A stretch of 64,000 nucleotides of DNA from GCA-2687025 sp964473525 (GCA_964473525.1 CAYYPK010000016.1:81915-145914); one strand, 5' to 3'. Counted from the first letter of the stretch, positions 1 to 9,336 are shown. The notes: generated from the sequence alone by a model not told the origin. Translations and numbers: made by a program.

Positions 1-1520
1 CGAAGCACGAAGTGGATGCGCTTCACGATGTCCGCCACCGACGACGTCTTGCCCACGACGGCGTGCGACTCGAGGTGTTCCTGAGCGTTCGCCAGGTATG
101 CCAGGACAGCGGGATCCTTCATACCCTCTGGCTTGTCGGACTCCAGCACGATGTCGGCCATGTACGTGCCGCCGAACGCGGCGTTCATGACTCGATCCGC
201 CACGCGCATCGGGTGCCTGGGTCGGAACCACTTCACCGGGTTGTCGTTGATTTCGATCCGCGTGAGGCCCACGATGCCGAACGCGATCGTGCCGGCGGCG
301 AGGAGCAGCACGACGCGTGAGCGCGCGTAAGTAAAGCGCCCCAACGGCCGCAGCGCCTTGTCGAACGCCGACCCCTTGTCACTTCCCTTCGCCAGTATCG
401 CCTTGCGCAGCCGCTCCTCGCTTGTGAGGGAGATGGCGGCGGGAACGAGCGTGATGGACAGAAGCCAGGCGGCCACGATACCGAACGCGACGAATACGCC
501 GAAGACGCGCACCGGCGGGATGTCCGCCAGCGCCAGGGAGGCGAAACCGACGCTCGACGTGAGCGATGTCATGAGCATCGGCCGGTAGAGCGGCTTCATC
601 GCCTCCATGACCGCCGCCCGAGCCTCTCCTCGCTCGCGGTACCTGTCGAAGAACTCGCTGAGTATGTGGACCGCGTCGAGGATGGCGATGGGCATGAGGA
701 ACACGGGGATCATGGAACTCATGATGTGGACGGCGTTCCCGCTCCCTATCAGGAGCGCCATCGTCCACACCACGGAGAACATCGCCGTCATCGCGAGTGG
801 CGCCAGGAAAGCGCCAGTGCGGAAGAGCAGGAACGCGAGCAACAGCACCGCCGCGAACGCGATCGGCGCGACGACGGCCATCTGAAGGAACATCTCATGG
901 CCAAACGTGTTCTCGGCCACGGGCAGTCCCGCGAGGTGCGCCTCCTGGTGAGGCAGCAGCTCGCGGTCAAGGATGCCCTGGATCTCCTTCGAGATGCGGT
1001 AGCTCATGTCCTTCGCCTGGATCGGCACGTAGATGGCGATGGCCGTGCCGTCGGCGGAGGCGATCTTCTCGTGCAGAAACGGGTTCGCGGCTACGTCCTC
1101 GCGGATCTGCGCGAGCCCCTCATCGGTGGTCGGCATGTCCGTGAGCGCGGGCCGCATTTCGAGGAGGCCCCCGCCGGACTTCACGTTGTTCGTCGTCGTT
1201 AGGCTGACGACATCCTCGATGACGACGCCCTCGACCGTCAGGATCTCGTCTATGGCCCGCGCGATGGGCGGCAGCGACTCCAAGCGGAAAATGCCCTGCG
1301 CGTCGACGATGCCGACGACGAGCATGTCACGGATGCCGAACTCCTCTTTGAGCTCGTCGTAGTAAACGCGGTCTTCCTGACGAGCGTCCAGCATGTTCTC
1401 GGGGTCGGTGTCCACCTTGATCTTCGGGAACTGCGTCGCGAAGAGCGCCGTGACGAGCACCGCCAGACCGATCACCGTCTTGGGACGATCCAGCGAGAAT
1501 CGAGTTAGCTGCTGCATCAT
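1..1520 (-). CDS. MMPL/RND-superfamily exporter, N-terminal part (runs off the window)
   Basis: Only the first ~506 residues are inside the window; the frame is open to base 1. The start reads MMQQLTRFSLDRPKTVIGL, a cytoplasmic tail into a first membrane helix, then a ~180-residue extracytoplasmic domain, then a cluster of hydrophobic helices (around residues 210-370, including PVFLMPIAILDAVHIL), then a basic cytoplasmic segment and another helix. This order is typical of MMPL/HpnN-like RND exporters, which move lipids or hydrophobic compounds using the proton gradient; the substrate cannot be told. The ATG at 1520 overlaps the TGA of the ArsR-rhodanese gene (ATGA), so the two are translationally coupled and the exporter is probably controlled by that regulator. 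Family call is firm, substrate unknown. Confidence 0.85.
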   Translation of the reverse strand, partial: MMQQLTRFSLDRPKTVIGLAVLVTALFATQFPKIKVDTDPENMLDARQEDRVYYDELKEEFGIRDMLVVGIVDAQGIFRLESLPPIARAIDEILTVEGVVIEDVVSLTTTNNVKSGGGLLEMRPALTDMPTTDEGLAQIREDVAANPFLHEKIASADGTAIAIYVPIQAKDMSYRISKEIQGILDRELLPHQEAHLAGLPVAENTFGHEMFLQMAVVAPIAFAAVLLLAFLLFRTGAFLAPLAMTAMFSVVWTMALLIGSGNAVHIMSSMIPVFLMPIAILDAVHILSEFFDRYRERGEARAAVMEAMKPLYRPMLMTSLTSSVGFASLALADIPPVRVFGVFVAFGIVAAWLLSITLVPAAISLTSEERLRKAILAKGSDKGSAFDKALRPLGRFTYARSRVVLLLAAGTIAFGIVGLTRIEINDNPVKWFRPRHPMRVADRVMNAAFGGTYMADIVLESDKPEGMKDPAVLAYLANAQEHLESHAVVGKTSSVADIVKRIHFVL

Positions 1521-2203
1521 AGCTGCTCCTTCGTGCTGTCGCCGTGTTCGGTAGGATGTCCCTGGTTGGCCCAGTCAGGTACGGCTAGAGTGAGTCTCGA
1601 GGCCGAGACGCCCACGCGGGCGAACTCCCGCACCGCGCGAGGGCCGAGCAGGCAGAACGGGCCGCGGCAGTAGACTACGACATCGCCGCTCAGTCGCGCC
1701 TCTTCGTAGCGTTCGTGGATTTCGTCCACGGGTAGTGTAATGGCCCCAGGGATGTGGGCGTGTCGGTATTCCACGACAGGTCGCACGTCCACTAAGGTGA
1801 TGTCTCGGGACGTGGTCTCGGCGACGAGTTCCTCCTCGGTGGTCGGCCGTCGGATGGCTCCGTCGTCGAATTCGTCGGACAGAACCTGGCGCACCTCCGC
1901 GAGGCGTTCCTCCCCGAGGCGTTGCATCGCGCGCCAGAGGTCGTACACCGACGGATCGGCTAGTGAGTAGTAGACGTGTAGCCCCTCTCTGCGGGCCTTC
2001 GCCAGGCCAGCCCTCCGCAACGACTGTAGATGCTGGGAGGCGTTCGCGATGGAAAGCCGGGCTGCCCGCGCCACCTCGTCCACGCTGCGCTCCGCCTGCG
2101 CCAGGAGTTCCACCATCCGCAGCCGGTGTGGGTTCGCTAGCGCCTTTCCGATCCGCGCGAACTGCTCCATCAGAGGGTTCGCATCCTGTGCATCGTGCGC
2201 CAT
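1517..2203 (-). CDS. ArsR-family regulator fused to a C-terminal rhodanese domain (copy A)
   Basis: A 228-residue protein. Residues ~5-100 form an ArsR/SmtB winged helix (ANPHRLRMVELLAQAE, then the recognition helix region SIANASQHLQSLRRAGL). Residues ~115-220 form a rhodanese domain with active-site loop CRGPFCLLGP. The helix-turn-helix half has no cysteine, so the usual ArsR metal sites are missing; the only cysteines are the CRGPFC pair, which suggests sensing of sulfane sulfur or redox state by the rhodanese loop (inference). The ATG at 2203 has a GTGGAG ribosome site 8 nt upstream; a TTG at 2224 is possible but lies in the operator. Its stop overlaps the exporter start. Copy B (2966-3646) is a clear paralogue with the same loop. 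Confidence 0.88.
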   Translation of the reverse strand: MAHDAQDANPLMEQFARIGKALANPHRLRMVELLAQAERSVDEVARAARLSIANASQHLQSLRRAGLAKARREGLHVYYSLADPSVYDLWRAMQRLGEERLAEVRQVLSDEFDDGAIRRPTTEEELVAETTSRDITLVDVRPVVEYRHAHIPGAITLPVDEIHERYEEARLSGDVVVYCRGPFCLLGPRAVREFARVGVSASRLTLAVPDWANQGHPTEHGDSTKEQL

Positions 2204-2213
2204 CGCCCATACT

Positions 2214-2283
2214 CCACTATTCAACGGACTCCTATACTATCGCCGATCGCGCGACACAAGTCAAGGGATATGTTGAATAGTGG
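2214..2283 (-). promoter_or_regulatory. Promoter bracketed by a perfect 12-bp inverted repeat (candidate ArsR operator)
   Basis: CCACTATTCAAC (2214-2225) and GTTGAATAGTGG (2272-2283) are exact inverse copies 46 bp apart. Read on the minus strand, a sigma-70-like promoter lies between them: TTGACT, 17-nt spacer, GATAGT. One half-site lies just upstream of the -35 and the other overlaps the leader and ribosome site of the ArsR-rhodanese gene at 2203. ArsR-family operators are typically built from TTGAA/TTCAA half-sites, which these resemble. Autoregulation of the regulator-exporter operon is the natural reading; binding is not shown. Confidence 0.65.
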
Positions 2284-2404
2284 CCCAGGCGTCGTCAACG
2301 GCGGAAGGGAGGCCTGCGAGCTGGAGCGGGCCGCGGTTGGTCCCGCTACGGACAGCGTACGGGCGGGCGAACGGCCGCTGTCGAACCGGCCACTGTGAGG
2401 GACG

Positions 2405-2902
2405 CTACTGCGTGCGGTCGCCGATAGGCAGCCCAGCCTTGCGCCACGCCTTCGTGCCACCCGCCAGGTCGATGATGTCCGAATAGCCCATCGCCACCAG
2501 CGTCTTGGTTGCCGTCTTGCTCATGCCGCCGCTGGTGCAGTAGATGGCGATGCGGGCGCTCTTGTCAGCGGGGAGCAGGTCGGCTGCTTCTTGGAGCTTG
2601 TTGTACGCGATTGCCATGTCCGTGCCTGGGAGCTCACCCGAATTCCGCCAGGTGCACACGTTGATGAGCGTGGCGTCCTCCGCCGCCAGGGCGGCTTGCA
2701 GGTCAGCCGGAGCCATCATGCGCGGCCCGGGTGTGACGGATGCCTGGATTCCCGCAGGCGCGCTCTCTGGCTTCGGCTTCGCCACGGTCGTCTCCGCGGC
2801 CTCGGGCGGTTTCGCTGTCTCGCTGGGACGGCACCCGCCCATCGCGACTCCGGTGGCAATCAGAACAAGGGAGGCTACGGTTCGGACTGGTGACGGCGCC
2901 AA
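2405..2902 (-). CDS. Rhodanese-domain lipoprotein
   Basis: 165 residues. The N-terminus has a hydrophobic stretch ending in a lipobox (GVAMGGC), followed by a Pro/Ala/Glu linker, then a single rhodanese domain from about residue 65 with active-site loop YCTSGGMSKTATK. Rhodaneses move sulfane sulfur through a cysteine persulfide; here the domain would sit on the outer face of the cytoplasmic membrane or in the periplasm. The start is a TTG at 2902 with GGAG 9 nt upstream. It lies 63 bp downstream of ArsR-rhodanese copy B and is probably co-transcribed with it. Together with the regulators it marks this locus as concerned with sulfur or persulfide handling (inference). Confidence 0.8.
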   Translation of the reverse strand: MAPSPVRTVASLVLIATGVAMGGCRPSETAKPPEAAETTVAKPKPESAPAGIQASVTPGPRMMAPADLQAALAAEDATLINVCTWRNSGELPGTDMAIAYNKLQEAADLLPADKSARIAIYCTSGGMSKTATKTLVAMGYSDIIDLAGGTKAWRKAGLPIGDRTQ

Positions 2903-2965
2903 GGGGCGTATCTCCGGTGGATTCGGTGCTGTCTCAGGGCGATCCGCGCGGGGAGAGACGCGGCC

Positions 2966-3646
2966 TTAGTTCGCAGCGCCGGTCTCGGTGGGGCGACCCT
3001 CGCGCGCCCACTCCGGGACGGACAGCGTGAGGCGAGAAGCGGCATACCCCGCGCCGCGCAACTGCCGCACCGCGTTCGGTCCCAGGAGGCAGAACGGGCC
3101 GCGACAGTAGGCGATCACCTCACGGTCCGTGGCGAGCTCCTTCATGCGTGACTCGAGCTCGTCCAGCGGCATGGAGACCGCGCCCGGAAGGTGCCCGTGC
3201 AGGTACTCGTCCCTGGGTCGCACATCTATGAGCGTGACCTCGCCCGCGCGTATGCGCTCGCGCAGGGCGGCTGGCGTGACTGCGTCGGCTTCGGCGCCAT
3301 CGCCAAACTCGTCGTCGAGGAACTCGCGCACTTCCGCGAGTCTCGTCTCACCGAGACGTTGCATAGACCGCCACAGCTCGTACACGGCGTGGTCGGCGAG
3401 GGAGTAGTGGACGTAGAGCCCGTCCTTGCGATTGTCCACGAGCCGCGCGCGGCGCAAGACCTGAAGATGCTGAGAGGCGTTCGCGATAGACATGCCCGTG
3501 ACGGTGGCAAGCTGGTCGACGGTGCGTTCCGCCTGCGCTAGCAACTCCACCAGCTTCAGCCGCTGTGGACTCGACAGCGCCTTGCCGATCCGCGCGAACT
3601 GCTCCATGAGAAAGGCCCCGGTCGGGCCCTCCTGCTGCTCAGCCAT
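2966..3646 (-). CDS. ArsR-family regulator fused to a C-terminal rhodanese domain (copy B)
   Basis: 226 residues, same architecture as copy A: winged helix (SSPQRLKLVELLAQAERTVD; SIANASQHLQVLRRARLV) then rhodanese with CRGPFCLLGP. Long stretches are identical to copy A, so the two arose by duplication and divergence. There is no cysteine in the DNA-binding half. The ATG at 3646 has AGGAG 10 nt upstream; an in-frame upstream start at 3688 lacks a ribosome site. The upstream DNA lacks the exact 12-bp repeat seen before copy A; it has only a weak CAAG-N6-CTTG dyad near 3697-3710. It heads a two-gene unit with the rhodanese lipoprotein. Confidence 0.86.
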   Translation of the reverse strand: MAEQQEGPTGAFLMEQFARIGKALSSPQRLKLVELLAQAERTVDQLATVTGMSIANASQHLQVLRRARLVDNRKDGLYVHYSLADHAVYELWRSMQRLGETRLAEVREFLDDEFGDGAEADAVTPAALRERIRAGEVTLIDVRPRDEYLHGHLPGAVSMPLDELESRMKELATDREVIAYCRGPFCLLGPNAVRQLRGAGYAASRLTLSVPEWAREGRPTETGAAN

Positions 3647-3789
3647 ATGCCCCTGTCTCCTGCGTGCGACCGCGCCGTAGATTGCCACCCGAGCGTGCCG
3701 CGCACAAGTACAGCCTTGAGTATTGCTCGGAGCCGTTCTCTGTGGGCCCGCCGCGGCGCGCCCTTCGACCCATCGGCAGAGCCGCGCGC

Positions 3790-4533
3790 CTATCGACGGG
3801 ACGCCTCCAGTCCCTCGATGTCCACGACGATATTCACGCTGGCGCGGAAGTTGGCCGGGTCGCGGACGAACGCGAGGTACTCGCTCAGTCGCTGCGCCTG
3901 ATTCTCACTGTTGTGAGCGAGCACGAGCGCGCCGGGCGACAACTTGTCGAGGCAGGCGTCCAGTATCTCCAGGTAGATGCCCTTGCCGCGGCCGCCATCG
4001 CCGTCGGCGTCGAGATACAGTAGATCTATGTTGTCCTCGAACTCGGTGACCACATCAATGGCGTCGGCAGCCACGACGCGCGCGACGCCACTTGGGTCTA
4101 TGGCCCGCACGTTCCTCTCGGCGCGCTCGGCTTCGTCCGACCGAATCTCAACGCCGATGAGATTCTCCGCCGTGTAGGACGCGCCCGGCCCGACGGCGGC
4201 GCCCGCGTTGGAGATGAACGTGTTCCCACAGAACACGCCAGCGGCAATCATGTTGCGGGGCCGCGCGATAGCGCTGATGGCGTAGAGCACGCGCTGCATG
4301 CGAGGCGTGATCGCGGTCCAGGGCATCTCGAAGCTGTCGCGCACGGCAGCTCTATGGGCGAGCATCTTGGCATGGCCGTACGATGCGTGATCCAGGACGC
4401 CTTCGCCAGTCAGCAACGCTAGCACGTCGTCAACGATGGCGATTTCGCGCTCGAGGGGCTCCAACGTCGCATGCGGTTCTCGGTACTCCATGCGGTAGTC
4501 GTTCCAGTCAGCGCAGCGAAACTCGACCGTCAT
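3790..4533 (-). CDS. Class I SAM-dependent methyltransferase (O-methyltransferase type)
   Basis: 247 residues. The core carries a Rossmann-type methyltransferase pattern: MIAAGVFCGNTFIS (glycine-rich loop region), LIGVEIRSDEAERAERNVRAI (acidic strand 2 and following helix), VVAADAIDV, then NIDLLYLDADGDGGRGKGIY and the strand ALVLAHNSE. This resembles the catechol O-methyltransferase/DUF1442-like group. The ATG at 4533 has GGAGG 6 nt upstream. No partner gene suggests a substrate. The fold is fairly sure; the acceptor molecule is unknown. Confidence 0.65.
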   Translation of the reverse strand: MTVEFRCADWNDYRMEYREPHATLEPLEREIAIVDDVLALLTGEGVLDHASYGHAKMLAHRAAVRDSFEMPWTAITPRMQRVLYAISAIARPRNMIAAGVFCGNTFISNAGAAVGPGASYTAENLIGVEIRSDEAERAERNVRAIDPSGVARVVAADAIDVVTEFEDNIDLLYLDADGDGGRGKGIYLEILDACLDKLSPGALVLAHNSENQAQRLSEYLAFVRDPANFRASVNIVVDIEGLEASRR

Positions 4534-4948
4534 TATCCGCCTCCGACGATGAGCGCCCCGTGTGCGTGATCGACTCGGTGTACTCATAGCCGCCCGCCGC
4601 GAGAAAGGCAGGTCCGGGTCAGCTTCATGCGCCTGTCTCATATCACCCATCGGCCATAGGAGGGCCGTCGCAATCCGCGCCAATGCCCCAATATGCGACG
4701 GCCTTCCGGGGCCGCCGACGCGCCGACACGCGCCACCGATCACACGCAGGCGCCTGGGCCAGCGGCGGCGCGCGGGCCAAGACACTGCCGTCGACACTGG
4801 CACGAAGCGTGCTAGCTGCCAGACCGAGCGCTTCTGCTCACCAGGGCGATCGCGTACCGCGTCCAGGCGCGCGTCGCGCCCACCACAACGTAGGAACGCC
4901 GCACGAGTGGCGTCCAATAGCCGCGAACACACGGGATGGCTCCGGCGC
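4534..4948. other. Intergenic region, no gene recognised
   Basis: About 415 bp between two divergent genes (methyltransferase, minus; response regulator, plus). Open frames crossing it have no recognisable protein features or ribosome sites. It presumably holds both promoters, but I could not pick convincing -35/-10 pairs. Confidence 0.5.
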
Positions 4949-5398
4949 ATGCGCATACTCGTAGTCGACGACGAACCGGACATACTCCTCATCGTCAGGG
5001 TGGCGCTCGAGGAGGGTGGTCAACACACCGTGCTGCAAGCCGAGACCGGCGAAGAAGCGCTCAGAATCGCACGGACTCAGCGCGTTGACGGCATTCTGCT
5101 GGACGTCTCCATGCCCTGCATGGACGGCCATGAGGCTCTGACGCAGTTGAAGGCGGAGGAAGCGACTCGGCAGATTCCCGTGGTGTTTCTCTCGGCGATG
5201 ACTCAGGAGAGCGACATAGCCGAAGGACTGGCCCTGGGGGCGGCGGGCTACATTACCAAGCCGTTCAACCCCATGCTGCTCGGGGACCACGTCCAGGAGC
5301 TCATGACCGGAGCGGCGCGCGGGTCGGCGGGGTCTCACGCGCCGCAACCTGGGCCGTCCGCGACACGTGGGTACACAGCGCGCATGTCGCCACGGTAA
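4949..5398 (+). CDS. Single-domain response regulator (receiver)
   Basis: 149 residues: one receiver domain and a short disordered tail. Acidic pocket D7/D8 (ILVVDDEPD), phosphoacceptor D52 (LLDVSMP), switch S82 (FLSAMT) and K104 (ITKPF) are all present. There is no output domain, so it probably acts by protein contact or as a phosphate relay/sink. No kinase is adjacent; one is encoded at 43912-44664. The start is taken as the ATG beginning MRILVVDDE; the ribosome site is weak. A similar protein is encoded at 56978-57370. Confidence 0.87.
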   Translation: MRILVVDDEPDILLIVRVALEEGGQHTVLQAETGEEALRIARTQRVDGILLDVSMPCMDGHEALTQLKAEEATRQIPVVFLSAMTQESDIAEGLALGAAGYITKPFNPMLLGDHVQELMTGAARGSAGSHAPQPGPSATRGYTARMSPR

Positions 5399-5479
5399 TC
5401 GGCGCGACTCCCTATTGCACAGCGCGATGCGGGCGGCTTCGCCCGTGAGACAGACTCGGTGGCGTCGAACGCCGCGCGT

Positions 5480-6535
5480 TTAGGTCCACCCCTCCGCGTA
5501 GCCTGTCTCGTACATGGCAACGACATTCTCGGGCGGGCCCACCGCCTGGATGTTGTGGCATGGCGTCATGATGTATCCCCCGTGCGCGCCCAGGATACGG
5601 GTGTTCTCGCGCACCTCGTCGCGGACCTCCTCGACGCTACCGAACGGCAACGTGTACTGGTTGTCCACGCCGCCCTCGAAGACGAGATCCTCGCCGAAGT
5701 CGCGCGCTAGTCCTTCTCGGTCCATGCCGTCGCATCGCCATTGGATGGGGTTGACGATGTCCGCGCCCATGGCGATCAGGTCCGGGAGGATCTCACGGAT
5801 AGCGCCGTCGCTGTGCGTGTTCACGCGCGCGCCCGCTTCGTGGGCGAGGTCCATCATTCGCCGCATGTATGGGAAGAAGAACTCCTCCAGATGCTCGCGC
5901 GAGTATAGGAGTCGATCCTGCGCGCCCATGTCCTCCGCGACGGATGTGACATCCACCCTCCCCGCCGCCTGCTCGTAGATGCGTCGCGTGTTCTCGTAGC
6001 AGAAGCCGTACAGCTTCTCCATGCAGTAGTGGACGATGTCCGTGTGTTCGAGCAGGTCTATGTACGCCTGCTCCTCACCGCGCAGCCGCTTGTAGAGCAG
6101 GTACGGCTCGGAGCCGCCGCCCGCGACGACGCGGCCTCCAGCCGCGTCGACCTGGCGTGACACGCCCGAGTAGTCGTACCAATCCACGGACGGCCACGTG
6201 TAGTTGGCCTCGATCTCCGCCACGGACGTGTACGCCGCCAGTGGGTGATGGACGCACTCGAGGTATGCGCCCGTGCCGTAGTCCACGGTTTGGCTCCGAC
6301 AGCCGTAGATGTCCTCCCCGGGAGGCGGCGTGGGCCCCGTGTAGGACGGCCCTACACCCGCTGTCGTGTCGATGTGCAGGCGTGCGTACATCTCGCTGGC
6401 GTCGCAACCGAGGTGGTCCAGCAGCTTGCGCGTGGCTTCACCAGTTGCCCGGTAGTACATGGGCAGTCTGTCTGGCGGGTCACGGTTCACGACGGCTAGC
6501 CAACGCTCGCGGGGCGTCATGGTGTCTTGCGGCAT
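5480..6535 (-). CDS. Uroporphyrinogen decarboxylase (URO-D)-family protein
   Basis: 351 residues with the URO-D superfamily barrel: TPRERWLAVVNRDPPDRLP near the start, SVAEDMGAQDRLLYSREHLEEF-type central segment, then ARVNTHSDGAIREILPDLI and a C-terminal FEGGVDNQYTLPFG segment followed by GGYIMTPCHNI. The HSDG and the late CHN segment resemble the MtaA/CmuA-type methyltransferase branch rather than the haem enzyme HemE, whose N-terminal Arg-rich motif is absent. Such proteins are numerous in Poribacteria-like genomes and are often linked to methyl-group or sugar catabolism. The exact reaction is unknown. Confidence 0.8.
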   Translation of the reverse strand: MPQDTMTPRERWLAVVNRDPPDRLPMYYRATGEATRKLLDHLGCDASEMYARLHIDTTAGVGPSYTGPTPPPGEDIYGCRSQTVDYGTGAYLECVHHPLAAYTSVAEIEANYTWPSVDWYDYSGVSRQVDAAGGRVVAGGGSEPYLLYKRLRGEEQAYIDLLEHTDIVHYCMEKLYGFCYENTRRIYEQAAGRVDVTSVAEDMGAQDRLLYSREHLEEFFFPYMRRMMDLAHEAGARVNTHSDGAIREILPDLIAMGADIVNPIQWRCDGMDREGLARDFGEDLVFEGGVDNQYTLPFGSVEEVRDEVRENTRILGAHGGYIMTPCHNIQAVGPPENVVAMYETGYAEGWT

Positions 6536-6648
6536 GGCGAGTGCATCCTCGGCGGACGGCAGCAGGCACGTCAGAGGGTCGTGGACTACAGTAGCGCCGG
6601 CAGGACTCCTCCGCGAGGGATACGACGCAAGCGGACAGACGGCGAGTC

Positions 6649-8618
6649 TCAGAACTCGAAGTGCGCGAACCCGTGGACGCCGAAGATCTCACCCAGCACC
6701 GTAACCCAGAAGCCGTTGCCCGCCGCTTCACCGACGATGAACCCCAGGAACAGCGGCACGAGCTTTCGATACGCCGCGATCCCGCCGAGGCGTAGCGCGG
6801 CTGCCTTCGCGACCCACCCCATGAGGAACGGCGACCACAAGTACTCCATCGTAAACGTGTTCGCCACCGCGTAGCCGACTGGGTGGAACGGCCACCATAG
6901 GAAGTGGTTCCGCGCGGCCGCCAACGCTGCGTATACGGCGCCTCCCATCGCCATATAGAGCGCGGCGGGCAGAGATGCCGGCGGCGGGTTGGCCAACCAG
7001 GACTGGAGCTCCTCGAATGCCCACACGCCACTCTGCACGCGCCACTGGTTCATCGAGTCGGCCCCGTGCGCGTAGTAGAGCCCCAGTGACGACCACGTGC
7101 CGACGCCCATGTACAGCGCCATGCCCGCGAGAATGACGACCGTCAGGTCACGTCCACGCACACCCCTACCATCAGCGGTCTTCAGCGCCTCCATCTGGAA
7201 CGGCATGATGTAGCCGTTCTGCTCGAAGGTGTGGAACTTCAGCGACGCCAGCACCGTCAGGTTGCGCGCGCCTGGGCGGCTCGCCCCGAGGAGGGTCGTG
7301 ATGACGTTGTTCGGCGGTCGAGGCAGAAACAGCCACGCCATGCCCGACTCCGCCCTAATGCGCGCCAACGCAGTCTGGAAGACGAAGAAGATGCCGAGGA
7401 ACAGCAGACCATACGCTGGCGACAGCCCGGCGGCGGTCATCCAGAGGACGAGGAAGCCCGTGCCGCCAAGGGCGCCGAGCACGGCGAGCGAGTACGACAT
7501 CGCTTCCCGCCCTTCGGAGGCGTCCGCGTTCGGTCCGCCGACGCCGATGGACCGCGCAACGGTCGCCAGATGCCGACGCATCATCCACACGTTGGCGAGG
7601 AACAGCGCGATGAACGCTCCCACACCCTGGTCGTTCACCGAGGGGAACCGCGCCAGCACTCCTCCAGCGTGCGACGCGCGCCATCCCATCGACACGGCGA
7701 ACACGTCCTCAAGCTTGCGCAGCAGGTAGAAGAACCACAGGCTGAACGACACGTCCGCTGGGACCATGTAGGCGATGCCGACGATGGAGTACACGACGCT
7801 CACGTGTAGGTACGTGATCGCGTTCCACGGCTTCTCGCGTAGGAAGGACTCCAGTGGGAGGTGCATGACCTTCAGCGAGGGCACGGTCGGCACGTGCAGA
7901 TGCAGACCTACCGATAGCTGGACGACGATGGGGATGCAGAACCCCACCCACATGAGCCGGTTCGTGAAAAACGCGTTCAGCGGGCGACCCCTCGGCGGAT
8001 CCTGAGCCATCGCGAGCGGGGCTGCCAGGACGCCGAACGTCAGCCGTTCGTGGTCCACCCACTGCCGTCGGACGATCGCGCACAGGCAGAAAACACCCAG
8101 TAGAGCGTCAGCGCGAACGCAAGCCACAGCAGAAGAGGCTTGGCCCACGCTGCCCAGGGTATATGGTCCCAATGTCCCGTGTAGAACGCATCGACGACGA
8201 CCGGATCCTGCGGCCCGAACCAGGACGGGATGTACCTCAGAAACTCGTCCGCCCACATGTTCTCCGGCGTGGCGAAATGCCCGGGGCCGACCATGTTGGG
8301 GAGGAGGAACTGCACGAGGCCGAAAGACGCCAGCGGGGCGCCGACCATCGTCATGGCGTAGACAAGCAGGAGCTCGTTAGGGGACAGCGCCGACGAGGGC
8401 CGCCAGCGAAGCACGAGGGCGTTGCCGAGTACGAGCAGGAGGAAGAAGAACATCACGGACACCGGCGGCGCCGGCAGCGTGTAGTCGATCTCCCACTCGT
8501 ACTGCTCGACAATGGGGCACAGGTAGGCGATGGCGCAGATGATGACCGTGCCGATGGCGACGGCGCGGCCGCTCAGCCCCTGGCGACGACGCCTCCCACG
8601 TCTTGCCGGGTGGCCCAT
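6649..8618 (-). pseudogene. DUF6785/DUF6784-like polytopic membrane protein, interrupted by a frameshift
   Basis: Two adjacent frames together encode one ~656-residue membrane protein. The first (from ATG 8618, AGAGG upstream) gives a basic N-terminus, several hydrophobic helices and IPSWFGPQDPVVVDAFY, then runs into ALTLYWVF and a wrong-frame stop at 8040. The other frame resumes at once with CLCAIVRRQWVDHERLTFG and continues with about ten further helices to 6649. The switch maps to a run of four T on the minus strand (8090-8093); adding one T restores a single open frame. Length and helix pattern match DUF6785-type proteins of planctomycete and Poribacteria-like genomes, whose function is unknown. 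Sequencing error, true decay or -1 frameshifting are all possible. Confidence 0.65.
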
Positions 8619-8686
8619 TGGGGTTCCTCTCGTTGGCGCGAGAGCATATCATCCGCAGGACGACCCGACCACGAGGACACCTCCCC

Positions 8687-9193
8687 TTGCACGATGCCGA
8701 TTTCCCGAACGCGCCCCGCTTCTGCTCTTCGTGTGGTGAACCAGTGGCGCGGGAGTTGGGCGAGTACGTCCGCTACGTCTGTGCGGCATGTGACGCCGTG
8801 CACTACCTGAATCCGAAGGTCAGCGCGGGTGTGATCGTCGTGTCGGAGGGGTCGCTGCTCCTGGTGCGCCGCGCCATCGAGCCGTACGCTGGACAGTGGA
8901 ACCTGCCTGCTGGGTACGTGGAGTACGAGGAGAGCACGGAGCAAGCAGCCGTGCGGGAGGCCCGCGAGGAGGCTGGCGTAGACGTGGCGTTGCGAGGCCT
9001 GCACGGCGTCTATTCGTGCGTGGACGATCCGCGAGCGCACTACGTCCTCGTCATATACCGCGCCGACATTCAGGGCGGCGAACTGCGTGGCGGCGACGAT
9101 GTCGACGACGCGCGGCTCTTCCCCCTCGACGACCTGCCCGAGCGCATCGCCTTCGACGGCATGCGTCACGCGATCGACGACCTACCTGCCTAG
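8687..9193 (+). CDS. NUDIX hydrolase with N-terminal zinc ribbon
   Basis: The Nudix box is intact (GYVEYEESTEQAAVREARE followed by EAGV), giving the metal-binding REXXEE helix for hydrolysis of nucleoside-diphosphate-linked substrates. It is preceded by a four-cysteine zinc ribbon (FCSSCGEPV then VCAACDAVHYLNPK), as in the NudC/NAD-pyrophosphatase-like and ADP-ribose-pyrophosphatase-like branches. There is no ATG before the ribbon in frame; TTG at 8687 (GAGG 10 nt upstream) is the best start, TTG at 8603 the alternative. It is divergent from the DUF6785-like gene. The substrate is unknown. Confidence 0.8.
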   Translation: MHDADFPNAPRFCSSCGEPVARELGEYVRYVCAACDAVHYLNPKVSAGVIVVSEGSLLLVRRAIEPYAGQWNLPAGYVEYEESTEQAAVREAREEAGVDVALRGLHGVYSCVDDPRAHYVLVIYRADIQGGELRGGDDVDDARLFPLDDLPERIAFDGMRHAIDDLPA

Positions 9194-9336
9194 CGCGTCC
9201 CTTGCTTGACCGAAATCGCCCTTCGCGGCCAGTCGTATACCGGCCTGTGTGGGGAGCACATGTTGACGCGCGGACCCGAGGCGCCCACCAGCATGCCGAT
9301 GCAACGGTCTGTACTCACGTGCGAAGGAGAACGCTC

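Noticed and set aside
8040..8052. Selenocysteine at the TGA ending the first DUF6785-like segment
   Set aside because: The downstream homologous sequence is in another frame, so a frameshift and not a recoded stop explains the break.
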